The notes beneath the pieces were generated by a model. It did not search any database and was not told the origin of the DNA. It saw only the letters and a program-made list of their open reading frames with translations. Positions 1-6,181 of a DNA stretch of 8,876 bases are shown in pieces. Numbering within the stretch: the first letter of the stretch is position 1; every line of letters starts with the position of its first letter. Origin of the DNA: an uncultured bacterium (GTDB taxonomy: Bacteria; Methylomirabilota; Methylomirabilia; Rokubacteriales; CSP1-6). The DNA lies in assembly GCA_946479205.1 (NCBI GenBank), contig CAMLFJ010000096.1, positions 1-8,876 of the forward strand, read 5' to 3'. Both the position numbers and the translations under genes were made by a program.

Positions 1-105
1 CCCCCCCCCCCCCCCGCCCCCGGCGCCCCCCCCCCCCACCCCCCCCCCCCCCTGGGGGGTTGGGGGGGGGGGGGGCCCCCCGAGGGTGAGGGGCCCGAGG
101 GGGAG
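1..105. other. Low-complexity poly-C/poly-G window edge
   Basis: Positions 1-52 are almost only C and positions 53-75 almost only G, with a few interruptions. There is no coding potential. A C block followed by a G block can fold back on itself and resembles a sequencing or assembly artefact at a contig end. Positions 83-93 (AGGGTGAGGGG) match an 11-mer in the inverted repeat at 6258-6268, so the edge may lie in a copy of that intergenic repeat, where assemblies tend to break. Confidence 0.75.
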
Positions 106-2010
106 CTAGGTCGCTCGCCGCTGCGAGTAGGTGAAGGCGGCGAAGATCAGCAGCACCAGCACGAGCTGCGTGATCACACCCTGCCACGTTGGGTACACGC
201 CGAGCGATGGAATCGCCGGCAGGTCGAGCGGGCCGACCGGCAGCTTGCCCGCGTGCTGGAGCGCCGCGATGCCCTTGCCGGCGAGCACCACCGCCAGGAT
301 GGCCATGAGCGCGGATCCCAGGCCGAAGAACCAGCCGATCGGCAGCTGCAGGCCCAGCTTGAGGATCAGCCAGGCCAGGAGCCCCAGCCCCACGACGGCG
401 GCGACGAAGCCCGCGCCCACCGCCACGCGGCCCTCGAGGCCCGCCTCGATCCAGAGCGTCTGGTAGAACAGCACGGTCTCGAACACCTCGCGATACACGG
501 CCACGAACGAGATGGCGGCCAGGCCCCAGAGCGTCCGGCCCGAGAGGGCCGACTGCACGCGCGCCTCGAGGTAGGCCTTCCAGCGCGCGGCGTGGGCGTG
601 ACGGTGCATCCAGAAGCCGACGTAGAGGAGCATCGCCGCGGCCACCAGCGCGGTGACGCCCTCGGTGACTTCGCGGCTGGCCCCGCTGACCGTCACCACG
701 TACGAGGCGGCCAGCCAGGTCAACCCCCCGAGCGCGAGGGCCGCGATCCAGCCGGCGTGGACGTACCGGAGCGCCTCGCGGCGGCCGGACTTGATCAGCA
801 TGGCGATGAGGGCGGCCACCACCAGGAGGGCCTCGAGGCCTTCGCGGAGCAGGATGACGAGCGCGCTCGTGAAGGTGGTGGCGGGGGAGAGACGGGCCGC
901 GTCGAGGCGCTGGCGCGCGGTCTCGAGCAGCGACAGGATCGCCCGCGCCTCCGCCTCCACCGTCTCCTTCGGCGCCCGCGACTGGATCAGGGTCCGGTAG
1001 CGCAGCATCGCGCCCTCGACCTGAGTCCGGAGCCCGCGGTCCACCCCGTCGAGCGGCGCCTCCACGAGCTCGAAGCCCTCGAGGTAGCTCGTGACGGCCA
1101 GCTGATGCGCCTGCGCCGCGTCGCCGCGCCGGTAGGCGTCGAGGCTCTCCTGGAGCACGCGCGCGCTGAAGTCGAGGGGCGACTCGCGGCCGGTGGCGAT
1201 CGCGGCGGGCTCGCTCCGGAGATAGGCCAGCACCGCGGCGCCGTCGCCCCCCACGCGGGCGGCCACGTCTCGTGGGGTCGCCATGACCAGCGCGCGCAGA
1301 TCACGCAGGTCGGTCTTGCCGACGCCACGCTTCCAGAGGGCCGCGCCGCGCTCCCGGGTTTCCTCGCCGGTGGCGAGCGTGCTCACGTGGAAGGCGAGGG
1401 CCCACCGTTGCAATTCGGGCAGGGCCGCGAAGCCGGTCATCGCGGTGCCCTTGATGCCGAGCGTGATCGTGTTGTAGAGGCCGAAGACGCTGTGCTGTCC
1501 CATGCGGGCGGCGTCGGTGAGATCGGCGGGGGGCGGAGTCAGCCCCTTGGCGGCCGGCCCGTCGCCCCGACCGGCGGTGCCGTGGCACACCGCGCAGTGG
1601 GTGATGTAGTCGGCGGCGGCGGGGCGCAGATCCGGCATCTGCCGCGGGGCGACCCGGACCTCGTAGAGGTCGATGATGCGCCGGCGAAGATCGCCCGCGA
1701 TCGCGGCCACTTCCTCGCCCGGGCGCTTGTTCCGGATGGCGCCCACGAGGCCGGCCGCCGTCGCCTCCAGGGCGGCCCGCTCGGGCCGGGCGGGGAGGCC
1801 GGCGATCATGGTGCGCGCACCGGTCGCGAACTCGAGCTGCTCCTCGTATTCCCCCTGATCGAGGACCCTGCCGTCCTGGACCGCGCCCGGGTAGTCGACG
1901 CCCAGGTAGTCGAGCGCGTGCAGGATCGGCGCGAAGGGGTCGGGCTCCGCCGCACGCGCGGGCCCCGCGGTGAGCCCGACCACCAGGATCACGAGGGTCA
2001 GCGCGCGCAC
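106..2010 (-). CDS. Cytochrome c-FTR1 fusion iron permease
   Basis: This 634-residue inner-membrane protein probably imports iron, with an attached periplasmic haem domain that could take electrons from Fe2+ oxidation (inference). Residues 1-20 form a signal peptide ending ARA. A c-type haem motif C139-A-V-C142-H143 follows, with M191 a plausible axial Met. Residues ~275-375 are a helical region containing E311-G-F-E314, seen in bacterial FTR1 proteins. Residues ~379-627 hold about seven membrane segments with both iron-binding motifs of the Ftr1/EfeU family, R389-E-G-L-E393 and R507-E-V-F-E511. The GTG start lies 11 nt after exbD; no strong Shine-Dalgarno is visible, but the signal peptide begins exactly there. 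It is the last gene of the iron block. Unlike classical EfeUOB, no separate EfeO or EfeB gene is present. The family call is firm; the electron route is not shown. Confidence 0.93.
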   Translation of the reverse strand: MRALTLVILVVGLTAGPARAAEPDPFAPILHALDYLGVDYPGAVQDGRVLDQGEYEEQLEFATGARTMIAGLPARPERAALEATAAGLVGAIRNKRPGEEVAAIAGDLRRRIIDLYEVRVAPRQMPDLRPAAADYITHCAVCHGTAGRGDGPAAKGLTPPPADLTDAARMGQHSVFGLYNTITLGIKGTAMTGFAALPELQRWALAFHVSTLATGEETRERGAALWKRGVGKTDLRDLRALVMATPRDVAARVGGDGAAVLAYLRSEPAAIATGRESPLDFSARVLQESLDAYRRGDAAQAHQLAVTSYLEGFELVEAPLDGVDRGLRTQVEGAMLRYRTLIQSRAPKETVEAEARAILSLLETARQRLDAARLSPATTFTSALVILLREGLEALLVVAALIAMLIKSGRREALRYVHAGWIAALALGGLTWLAASYVVTVSGASREVTEGVTALVAAAMLLYVGFWMHRHAHAARWKAYLEARVQSALSGRTLWGLAAISFVAVYREVFETVLFYQTLWIEAGLEGRVAVGAGFVAAVVGLGLLAWLILKLGLQLPIGWFFGLGSALMAILAVVLAGKGIAALQHAGKLPVGPLDLPAIPSLGVYPTWQGVITQLVLVLLIFAAFTYSQRRAT

Positions 2011-2021
2011 GTGGCGGAAGG

Positions 2022-2432
2022 TCAGCGCGTCGCCTCCCGCGGCGTCACCGCGATCGCGAGCTTGCCGACGCCGGCGAGCCGGGCCGCGTCCATGACGTCC
2101 ACCACGCGCCCGTGCAGGACGTCGGTGTCCGCCTCGATCACCACCGCCAGCTCCGGCTCGGTGCGGGCGCGGGCCTGGAGCCGTGCGGAGAGCTGGGCCG
2201 GGTCCACCTGCTCCCGCTCGAGATAGATGATGCCCTCGCGCGAGATCGAGACCGAGACGGGGGCGCGCGCCGCTTCCGCGCGGGCGGCCTTGGGCAGGTT
2301 GACCGGGATGCCCCCGTGCACGGTCATCGCGAGGCTCGCCATCATGAAGAACACGAGCAGGAAGAAGACGGTGTCGATCATCGGGATGATCTCGATCCGG
2401 GCCTTCCGGGGCGGGCGGCGGCGGAGCTTCAC
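2022..2432 (-). CDS. exbD: ExbD/TolR family biopolymer transport protein
   Basis: This 136-residue protein is a usual-length ExbD/TolR: a short cytoplasmic N-terminus rich in Arg/Lys (residues 1-12), one membrane helix (~15-37) and a periplasmic domain. The helix begins I-P-M-I-D20, where D20 matches the conserved proton-path Asp of ExbD (D25 in E. coli). With ExbB it would form the proton-driven motor that powers TonB-dependent outer-membrane receptors. The GTG start overlaps the exbB stop by 4 nt (GTGA, 2429-2432), indicating translational coupling and excluding the longer open frame upstream. The frame continues far upstream inside exbB, but that part is low-complexity Arg/Gly shadow. No tonB gene is in the window. 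TolR is the alternative, but the iron genes on both sides favour ExbD. Confidence 0.92.
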   Translation of the reverse strand: MKLRRRPPRKARIEIIPMIDTVFFLLVFFMMASLAMTVHGGIPVNLPKAARAEAARAPVSVSISREGIIYLEREQVDPAQLSARLQARARTEPELAVVIEADTDVLHGRVVDVMDAARLAGVGKLAIAVTPREATR

Positions 2433-3043
2433 GGGACCTGCTGCTCTCGCAGCGCGAGGTCCAGGCGGCTGGCCAGGCGCTCGATCGCGTCCAGGGCCTG
2501 CTCGGCCCGGGCCAGGAAGTAGTTGTAGGGGACCAGGGTCGCGATCGCGATGGCGAGGCCGGCCGCGGTGGCGATCAGGGCCTCGGCCACCCCGCCGGTG
2601 ATGGCGTTCGGCTGGTTCATCCCGCTCGTGGACAGGATGCCGAAGGCGGCGATCATGCCGGTGACGGTGCCGAGCAGGCCGAGGAGCGGCGAGAGCGTGA
2701 TGATCGTGTCGAGCACCGGCAGGTAGCTGCGCAGCCGGCTCATCTCGGTCTGCGCGGCCGCTTCCATGGCGGCCGCGGGCGGGGCCTGCCGCTCGGCCAG
2801 ACCCGCCGCGATCACGCGCGCGGTCGCGGTGCGGGAGCGGCGGGCGATCTCGAGCGCCTCGTCCAGCTTGCCGCGCTCGGCCAGCTCGAGCGCGTGCTCG
2901 GCGGGGCCGACGTCGCCCTGCCGCCACCAGAAGCCGAGGCGCTCGACCACCACCGCCAGGGCCACCACGGAGCAGATCACCAGCGGGATCATCACGGGCC
3001 CGCCCTTCGCGAGCGTCTGGATCAGAGAGCCGATATGAAACAC
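2429..3043 (-). CDS. exbB: ExbB/TolQ/MotA family proton-channel protein
   Basis: This 204-residue inner-membrane protein has the ExbB layout. A first membrane helix lies at ~16-33, followed by a cytoplasmic region with a helical hairpin (~45-105). Two more helices at ~112-138 and ~153-177 carry the family signature S118-P-L-L-G-L-L-G-T-V-T-G-M and a Gly/Ala-rich stretch around E154-A-L-I-A-T-A-A-G-L-A. T126 sits where the channel-lining Thr of the family is expected. With ExbD it converts proton motive force into work on TonB. The GTG start at 3043 is preceded by GAGGGG about 7 nt upstream, and it places the first helix correctly. exbD follows with a 4-nt overlap. It is separated from hemP by 102 nt, the largest gap inside the iron block, so an internal promoter is possible. 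Confidence 0.93.
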   Translation of the reverse strand: MFHIGSLIQTLAKGGPVMIPLVICSVVALAVVVERLGFWWRQGDVGPAEHALELAERGKLDEALEIARRSRTATARVIAAGLAERQAPPAAAMEAAAQTEMSRLRSYLPVLDTIITLSPLLGLLGTVTGMIAAFGILSTSGMNQPNAITGGVAEALIATAAGLAIAIATLVPYNYFLARAEQALDAIERLASRLDLALREQQVP

Positions 3044-3114
3044 GACGGGCCCCTCGCTGCCGGCTTCGTCACGGGGACGGCCGGCTCTGGTGGCTCGCTG
3101 CCTGGGCGGAAATG

Positions 3115-3145
3115 CCCGTTGGGGTGGCTGGCTGGGGTCAACGGG
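3115..3145 (-). repeat. Inverted repeat after hemP
   Basis: The arms CCCGTTG (3115-3121) and CAACGGG (3139-3145) are perfect complements separated by 17 nt and end directly against the hemP stop codon. In the minus-strand transcript this could form a stem between hemP and exbB. There is no U-tract, so it is not a classical terminator. An attenuating or RNA-processing hairpin is possible, and chance is not excluded. Confidence 0.3.
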
Positions 3146-3322
3146 TTACTTGGTCAGGATCAGCTTGTCCGCCTTGGTGATGTGCAGCCGGTATTCCTGA
3201 CCTCGGTGCACGATGACGATCTCACGACGTCCCCGGAACAGCTCCGCGCTCGCGATCCGCACGCTCGCGCGCGTGGCCGTGACCTCGCGCGCGATGGGAG
3301 CCTCGCCGGGGTCGTCGATCAC
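3146..3322 (-). CDS. hemP: HemP family hemin-uptake-related small protein
   Basis: This 58-residue protein carries the compact HemP domain in its C-terminal half (residues 27-58). The hallmarks are a strand ending I-V-H-R-G-x-E-Y-R-L followed by I-T-K-x-D-K-L-I-L-T-K at the very C-terminus. HemP proteins occur with haem and iron uptake genes and are iron-regulated; in some proteobacteria HemP is needed for expression of the haem receptor, but its molecular action is not settled. The GTG start at 3322 overlaps the bfr stop by 4 nt (GTGA). The frame is open further upstream inside bfr, but that part has no HemP-like sequence and codes Arg/Gly-rich noise. No haem receptor, haem transporter or haem oxygenase is visible nearby, so the role here is open. 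The match to the family tail is strong. Confidence 0.85.
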   Translation of the reverse strand: MIDDPGEAPIAREVTATRASVRIASAELFRGRREIVIVHRGQEYRLHITKADKLILTK

Positions 3323-3798
3323 GTATCCTCGTCCTTGATCTGCTGGGAGAGATAGTGCGGCTCTCCCACCTGCCGGATCAGCTCCATCTGCTCCTCGATC
3401 CAATCGATGTGCCCCTCTTCTGCGGTCAGGATGTCTTCCACCAGATCGCGGGTGCCGTTGTCGCCCAGCCCGCGGCACAGCTCCACCCCCGCGTTCAGGG
3501 CGGCCACCGCGGCGCGCTCCAGCTCGAGATCGAGCCGGAGCTGCTCGGGCACGGTCTGCCCGACGTTCACCTTGCCGAGCCGCTGCACGTTGGGCACGCC
3601 TTCGAGATACAGGATTCGCTCGATGAGGCGGTCGGCGTGCCGCATCTCACCGATCGATTCTTCGCGCAGCTTCTTCCACAGGCGCTTGTAGCCCCAGTTC
3701 TCGCACATCCGCGCGTGGATGAAGTACTGGTTGATGGCGGTCAGCTCCGCCGTGAGGATGTCGTTGAGCAGGCTCACCACCTGGTCGTGCCCCTTCAT
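3319..3798 (-). CDS. bfr: Bacterioferritin
   Basis: This 159-residue protein is almost the length of E. coli Bfr (158) and keeps all functional residues at the same numbers. The di-iron ferroxidase ligands E18, E51, H54, E94, E127 and H130 are present, together with the haem-ligand M52 and Y25. Such proteins form 24-subunit shells that oxidise Fe2+ and store it as a ferric mineral, with haem between subunit pairs. The ATG at 3798 is chosen because it gives the family N-terminus and follows a G-rich Shine-Dalgarno (GGGGGGGATCT). An open frame extends to a GTG at 3855, but the extra 19 residues look unlike the family. bfd is upstream; hemP starts inside the stop codon. Storage and reductive release (Bfd) are thus encoded together. 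Confidence 0.96.
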   Translation of the reverse strand: MKGHDQVVSLLNDILTAELTAINQYFIHARMCENWGYKRLWKKLREESIGEMRHADRLIERILYLEGVPNVQRLGKVNVGQTVPEQLRLDLELERAAVAALNAGVELCRGLGDNGTRDLVEDILTAEEGHIDWIEEQMELIRQVGEPHYLSQQIKDEDT

Positions 3799-4012
3799 AG
3801 ATCCCCCCCGTGAGGACGTGAGTGGACTGTTGGCGCCCACCATAGTGCCTCTCACGGGCCCGCTCCACTAGCGCGTCCAGGAGGTCGCCGCACGCGCCGC
3901 AGTCGCCGCCGGCGCCGCACGCGCGCTCGATCTGGGCGACGGAGCACGCGCCGTCCGCGATGACCGCCTCGACGGTACGATCGGAGACGCCGCGGCAGAG
4001 ACAGAGGATCAT
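3647..4012 (-). CDS. bfd: Bacterioferritin-associated ferredoxin (Bfd), tail reads into bfr
   Basis: The first ~57 residues are a clear BFD-type [2Fe-2S] domain. C4-x-C6 and C38-x2-C41 match the four cluster ligands of E. coli Bfd (C4, C6, C38, C41), with two extra cysteines at C23 and C32. Bfd reduces bacterioferritin so that stored iron can leave as Fe2+. As written the frame has 121 codons and overlaps bfr by 152 nt. Bfd proteins are usually ~60-75 residues, and the part after ~residue 70 looks like shadow translation. A run of seven G (3809-3803 on this strand) precedes the bfr start. With eight G the protein would end at residue 72 with TGA overlapping the bfr ATG. The ATG at 4012 has GGAG about 9 nt upstream. 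Function is confident; the C-terminal boundary is not. Confidence 0.88.
   Translation of the reverse strand: MILCLCRGVSDRTVEAVIADGACSVAQIERACGAGGDCGACGDLLDALVERARERHYGGRQQSTHVLTGGIYEGARPGGEPAQRHPHGGADRHQPVLHPRADVRELGLQAPVEEAARRIDR
3803..3809 (-). other. G7 run that sets the bfd reading frame
   Basis: Seven consecutive C on the plus strand (G on the coding strand) lie 4 nt upstream of the bfr ATG and double as its Shine-Dalgarno. Reading bfd through seven G continues into bfr out of frame. Eight G would read GAT CTA TGA and stop on an ATGA overlap. Six G would fuse bfd to bfr in frame. The run is either a miscounted homopolymer or a slippage site. Confidence 0.6.
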
Positions 4013-4095
4013 CCGCGGGGGCTCCGGGACACCGCCGACCGGTCGATCATTCGGGTGCCTTTCCGTTCACTCTTAGGGCCCTGTTCCGACGCTGG

Positions 4096-4109
4096 TTAGG
4101 TATACCTAA
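4096..4109. promoter_or_regulatory. DtxR/IdeR/MntR-type palindromic operator candidate
   Basis: TTAGGTATACCTAA is a perfect 14-bp palindrome; two further complementary pairs flank it after one mismatch (4093-4112 overall). It has the TTAGG...CCTAA half-sites known for metal-sensing DtxR-family repressors and does not resemble a Fur box. It covers the -10 box of the bfd promoter, where a bound repressor would block transcription. Which regulator binds, and whether it senses Fe2+ or Mn2+, cannot be seen here. Confidence 0.65.
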
Positions 4110-4127
4110 TCACCACAGGGCTGTCAA
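4099..4127 (-). promoter_or_regulatory. Sigma-70-type promoter for the bfd-bfr-hemP iron block
   Basis: On the minus strand a perfect -35 TTGACA (4127-4122) is followed by a 17-nt spacer and a -10 TATACC (4104-4099), four of six matches to consensus. Transcription would start near 4092, leaving a leader of about 80 nt before bfd. The -10 lies inside the metal-box palindrome. Such a consensus-like promoter stands out in a 70% GC background. Confidence 0.65.
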
Positions 4128-4129
4128 CC

Positions 4130-4140
4130 GGGAATTTCCC
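4130..4140. repeat. Short inverted repeat GGGAA-T-TTCCC
   Basis: GGGAATTTCCC has perfect 5-bp arms around one central base. It sits between the bfd -35 box and the mtoX promoter candidate, so it could be a second regulator site for either direction. It is short enough to occur by chance. Confidence 0.25.
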
Positions 4141-4147
4141 CGCCCGA

Positions 4148-4176
4148 TTGCCCCCGCCCGCCGATTGGCTTACCAT
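4148..4176 (+). promoter_or_regulatory. Candidate promoter for the mtoX-sco pair
   Basis: TTGCCC (4148-4153, four of six matches to TTGACA), a 17-nt spacer and TACCAT (4171-4176, four of six matches to TATAAT) precede the mtoX start by about 40 nt. The spacing is ideal and the start site would lie near 4183. Support is by motif only. Confidence 0.4.
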
Positions 4177-4203
4177 CCCCACACCCAAGATCGTCCAATT
4201 CCC

Positions 4204-4210
4204 GGGAGGT
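4204..4210 (+). promoter_or_regulatory. Strong ribosome binding site setting the mtoX start
   Basis: GGGAGGT ends 6 nt before the ATG at 4217. It decides the start against the in-frame TTG at 4148, which would put 23 extra residues in front of a good signal peptide and would lie upstream of the likely transcription start. Confidence 0.8.
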
Positions 4211-4216
4211 AGAACT

Positions 4217-5464
4217 ATGCGCATGCGACCGATCGTGCAGTGGCTGGGTGGGCTGGTTCTCGCGACGGCCGTGGCGCTGGCCCCCGCCGCGCCGGCCCGG
4301 GCCGACGAGACCTGTCAGTCCCCCTTCCTGCCCAAGGTGACCGGGCAGGAGGACTACATCTACGTCTGGACCCTCGGGGTGAAGGGGGTCGCCGACGGCA
4401 ACGACAGCATCGTCACGGTGGACGTGAATCCGGCCTCCGGCAGCTACGGCAAGATCGTGCACCGGGCCCCGGTGCCCGGCCAGCACGAGGCGCACCACGC
4501 GGGCTTCACCGACGACCGGCGGTTCCTGTGGGCGGGCGGCCTCGACACGAGCCAGATCTTCGTCTTCGACGTGGCCTCGAACCCGGCCCAGCCGAAGCTG
4601 GTGAAGACGATCAAGACCTTCGTGAAGGACACCGGCGGCCTGGTGGGCCCCCACACGTTCTACGCGCTGCCGGGACGGATGCTGATCTCGGCGCTCTCCA
4701 ACGCCAAGGACGGGGGCGGCCGGACCGGGCTCGCCGAGTACACCAACGACGGCAAGTTCATCCGGACGATCTGGATGCCCGCGGAGGCGGTCTACGGCTA
4801 CGACGTGCGGGTCAACGTCAACCTGAACCGCATGCTCACGTCGTCGTTCGCGGGCCGGAAGAACTACATGCGGCCGATCGGGGAGCTCCTGAAGGACGGC
4901 GAGGCCATGAAGCAGTTCGGCTCGTCGGTCATCGTGTGGGACTTCCACGCGCGCAAGCCGCTGCAGGTGCTCTCGGTTCCCGGCGCTCCGCTCGAGCTCC
5001 GCTGGGCGCTGCTGCCGAATCACCCGTACGCCTTCACCTCCACCGCGCTCACCGGGCAGCTCGTGCTGATCCACCAGCAGGCGGACGGCAAGTGGGCGGC
5101 CAAGAACATCGCCGAGATCGGGGCCAACATCCCGGTGGACATCAGCATCGCGCCCGACGACAGCAAGATCTACGTCAACTCCTACGGCGACGGGACGATG
5201 CGGGTCTACGACGTGACCAATCCGTTCGAGGGCAAGCTGATCCACCAGGTCAAGCTCGGGGACCAGGCCAACATGGTGTCGACCTCGTGGGACGGGCAGC
5301 GCGTGTACGCCACCACCTCGCTGCTCTCGCGGTGGGACAAGCCCGGCGACCAGTGGCTCAAGGGCATGGCCTGGGAGGACGGCAAGCTGGTGCCCAAGTT
5401 CACCACCGACTTCACCGCGGTCGGGCGCGCGCACATCATGAACTTCGGGAGCAAGTCCCGGTAG
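4217..5464 (+). CDS. mtoX: Periplasmic methanethiol oxidase, SELENBP1/SBP56 family
   Basis: This 415-residue secreted protein belongs to the selenium-binding protein 1 family, whose bacterial members (MtoX) are copper-dependent methanethiol oxidases that make formaldehyde, sulfide and H2O2 from methanethiol. Residues 1-29 form a signal peptide ending ARA. The rest is a beta-propeller. Segments recognisable against human SELENBP1 are E91-x-H93-H94, H146 in G-P-H-T, V240-W-D, the run V307-D-I-S-I-A-P-D-D, T366-T-S-L-L-S-R-W-D-K, and the near-terminal A405-H406. The histidines are the likely copper ligands (inference). Human Cys57, long discussed as the selenium site, aligns with G78; the mature protein has one cysteine, C33. 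An SCO1/SenC gene follows after 5 nt, as in described mtoX loci. Other substrates cannot be excluded. Confidence 0.85.
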   Translation: MRMRPIVQWLGGLVLATAVALAPAAPARADETCQSPFLPKVTGQEDYIYVWTLGVKGVADGNDSIVTVDVNPASGSYGKIVHRAPVPGQHEAHHAGFTDDRRFLWAGGLDTSQIFVFDVASNPAQPKLVKTIKTFVKDTGGLVGPHTFYALPGRMLISALSNAKDGGGRTGLAEYTNDGKFIRTIWMPAEAVYGYDVRVNVNLNRMLTSSFAGRKNYMRPIGELLKDGEAMKQFGSSVIVWDFHARKPLQVLSVPGAPLELRWALLPNHPYAFTSTALTGQLVLIHQQADGKWAAKNIAEIGANIPVDISIAPDDSKIYVNSYGDGTMRVYDVTNPFEGKLIHQVKLGDQANMVSTSWDGQRVYATTSLLSRWDKPGDQWLKGMAWEDGKLVPKFTTDFTAVGRAHIMNFGSKSR

Positions 5465-5469
5465 AGCCC

Positions 5470-6174
5470 GTGCGCGTCGCGCTCGGTCCCATCGCGCTCG
5501 CCGCCCTCGTGGGCGCGGGCGCGCTGGGGCCGGCCGGCGTGTCGGCCCACTCGCCCGGGCCCGCGCTTCCGGACGAGTTCATCCAGGGCGCGTTCACTCC
5601 CGCGTTCGTGCCCCCCCCGCCCGGCAGCTACGAGCTGCCCGCGATCAAGCGGGTGGGCGCGTTCACGCTGCGCGACCCCGCGGGGCGGACGGTGGACACG
5701 CGGTCGGTGATGGCGGGGAAGATCGCGGTGGTGAGCTTCATCTACACCGCGTGCCCGGACCGCATGGGGTGCCCGCTCGCGAGTCAGACCCTGCGGGACC
5801 TCCAGGCCCGGCTCCGCGAGACCGGGCTCGCCCGGCAGACCGCGCTCGTCTCGATCAGCTTCGATCCCGAGCGCGACCACCCCGCCGAGCTCGCGAAGTA
5901 CGCGCAGGTTTACGACGCCGATCCCGCGCTCTGGCGCTTCCTGACCGCGCCGTCCGGCCGCGTGCTGGACGCGGTGCTGGAGAGCTACGGCCAGGACCGG
6001 ACGCCCGAGCGCGACGACCACGGCCGGCCCACCGGACGGATCCGGCACGTGCTGAAGGTCTTCCTGGTGGACCGCGCGGGGTTCATCCGCAACGTCTACA
6101 GCGCGGGCTTCCTGGTCCCCGAGCTGGTGCTCAACGACATCCGCACCGTGCTGGGCGAGGAGCGGGCGCGCTAG
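5470..6174 (+). CDS. SCO1/SenC family thioredoxin-fold copper protein
   Basis: This 234-residue secreted protein probably delivers copper to, or keeps thiols reduced in, a periplasmic copper enzyme, here presumably the methanethiol oxidase encoded just upstream. Residues 1-26 form a signal peptide ending VSA, followed by a Pro-rich linker (~44-53). The thioredoxin-like domain shows S89-F-I-Y-T, the cysteine pair C95-P-D-R-M-G-C101-P, S130-F-D-P-E-R-D-H-P (typical SCO sequence), and H193 where the copper-ligand His is expected, before K-V-F-L-V-D-R. The cysteines are spaced CX5C rather than the classical CX3C; similar variants exist in the family. The GTG start at 5470 follows the mtoX stop by 5 nt, so the genes are coupled. 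A general cytochrome-oxidase assembly role is possible, but the context favours MtoX. Confidence 0.88.
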   Translation: MRVALGPIALAALVGAGALGPAGVSAHSPGPALPDEFIQGAFTPAFVPPPPGSYELPAIKRVGAFTLRDPAGRTVDTRSVMAGKIAVVSFIYTACPDRMGCPLASQTLRDLQARLRETGLARQTALVSISFDPERDHPAELAKYAQVYDADPALWRFLTAPSGRVLDAVLESYGQDRTPERDDHGRPTGRIRHVLKVFLVDRAGFIRNVYSAGFLVPELVLNDIRTVLGEERAR

Positions 6175-6181
6175 AACCTAG

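Noticed and set aside
253..2226. Long plus-strand open frame of about 650 codons opposite the FTR1 gene
   Set aside because: It is rich in Arg, Gly, His and Glu with no domain, and arises because GC-rich codons on the minus strand avoid stops on the other. The minus frame has a signal peptide, a haem motif, iron motifs and membrane helices.
3799..3855. GTG at 3855 (or ATG at 3843) as the bfr start
   Set aside because: The extra residues are unlike bacterioferritin, and ATG 3798 restores exact E. coli numbering of all ligands.
4096..4109. Fur box
   Set aside because: The palindrome TTAGGTATACCTAA lacks the GATAATGATAATCATTATC pattern; its half-sites fit DtxR-family boxes better.
4148..4216. 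TTG at 4148 as the mtoX start
   Set aside because: It would add 23 residues before the signal peptide, lacks a Shine-Dalgarno and coincides with a candidate -35 box; ATG 4217 has GGGAGGT at ideal spacing.
4124..5434. Long minus-strand open frame opposite mtoX
   Set aside because: It has shadow composition with many His, Arg, Val and Asp and no recognisable motif; the plus frame aligns with SELENBP1 throughout.
4240..5469. Upstream extension of the SCO frame through mtoX
   Set aside because: The frame is open but codes Arg/Gly-rich noise; the GTG at 5470 gives a proper signal peptide and sits 5 nt after the mtoX stop.
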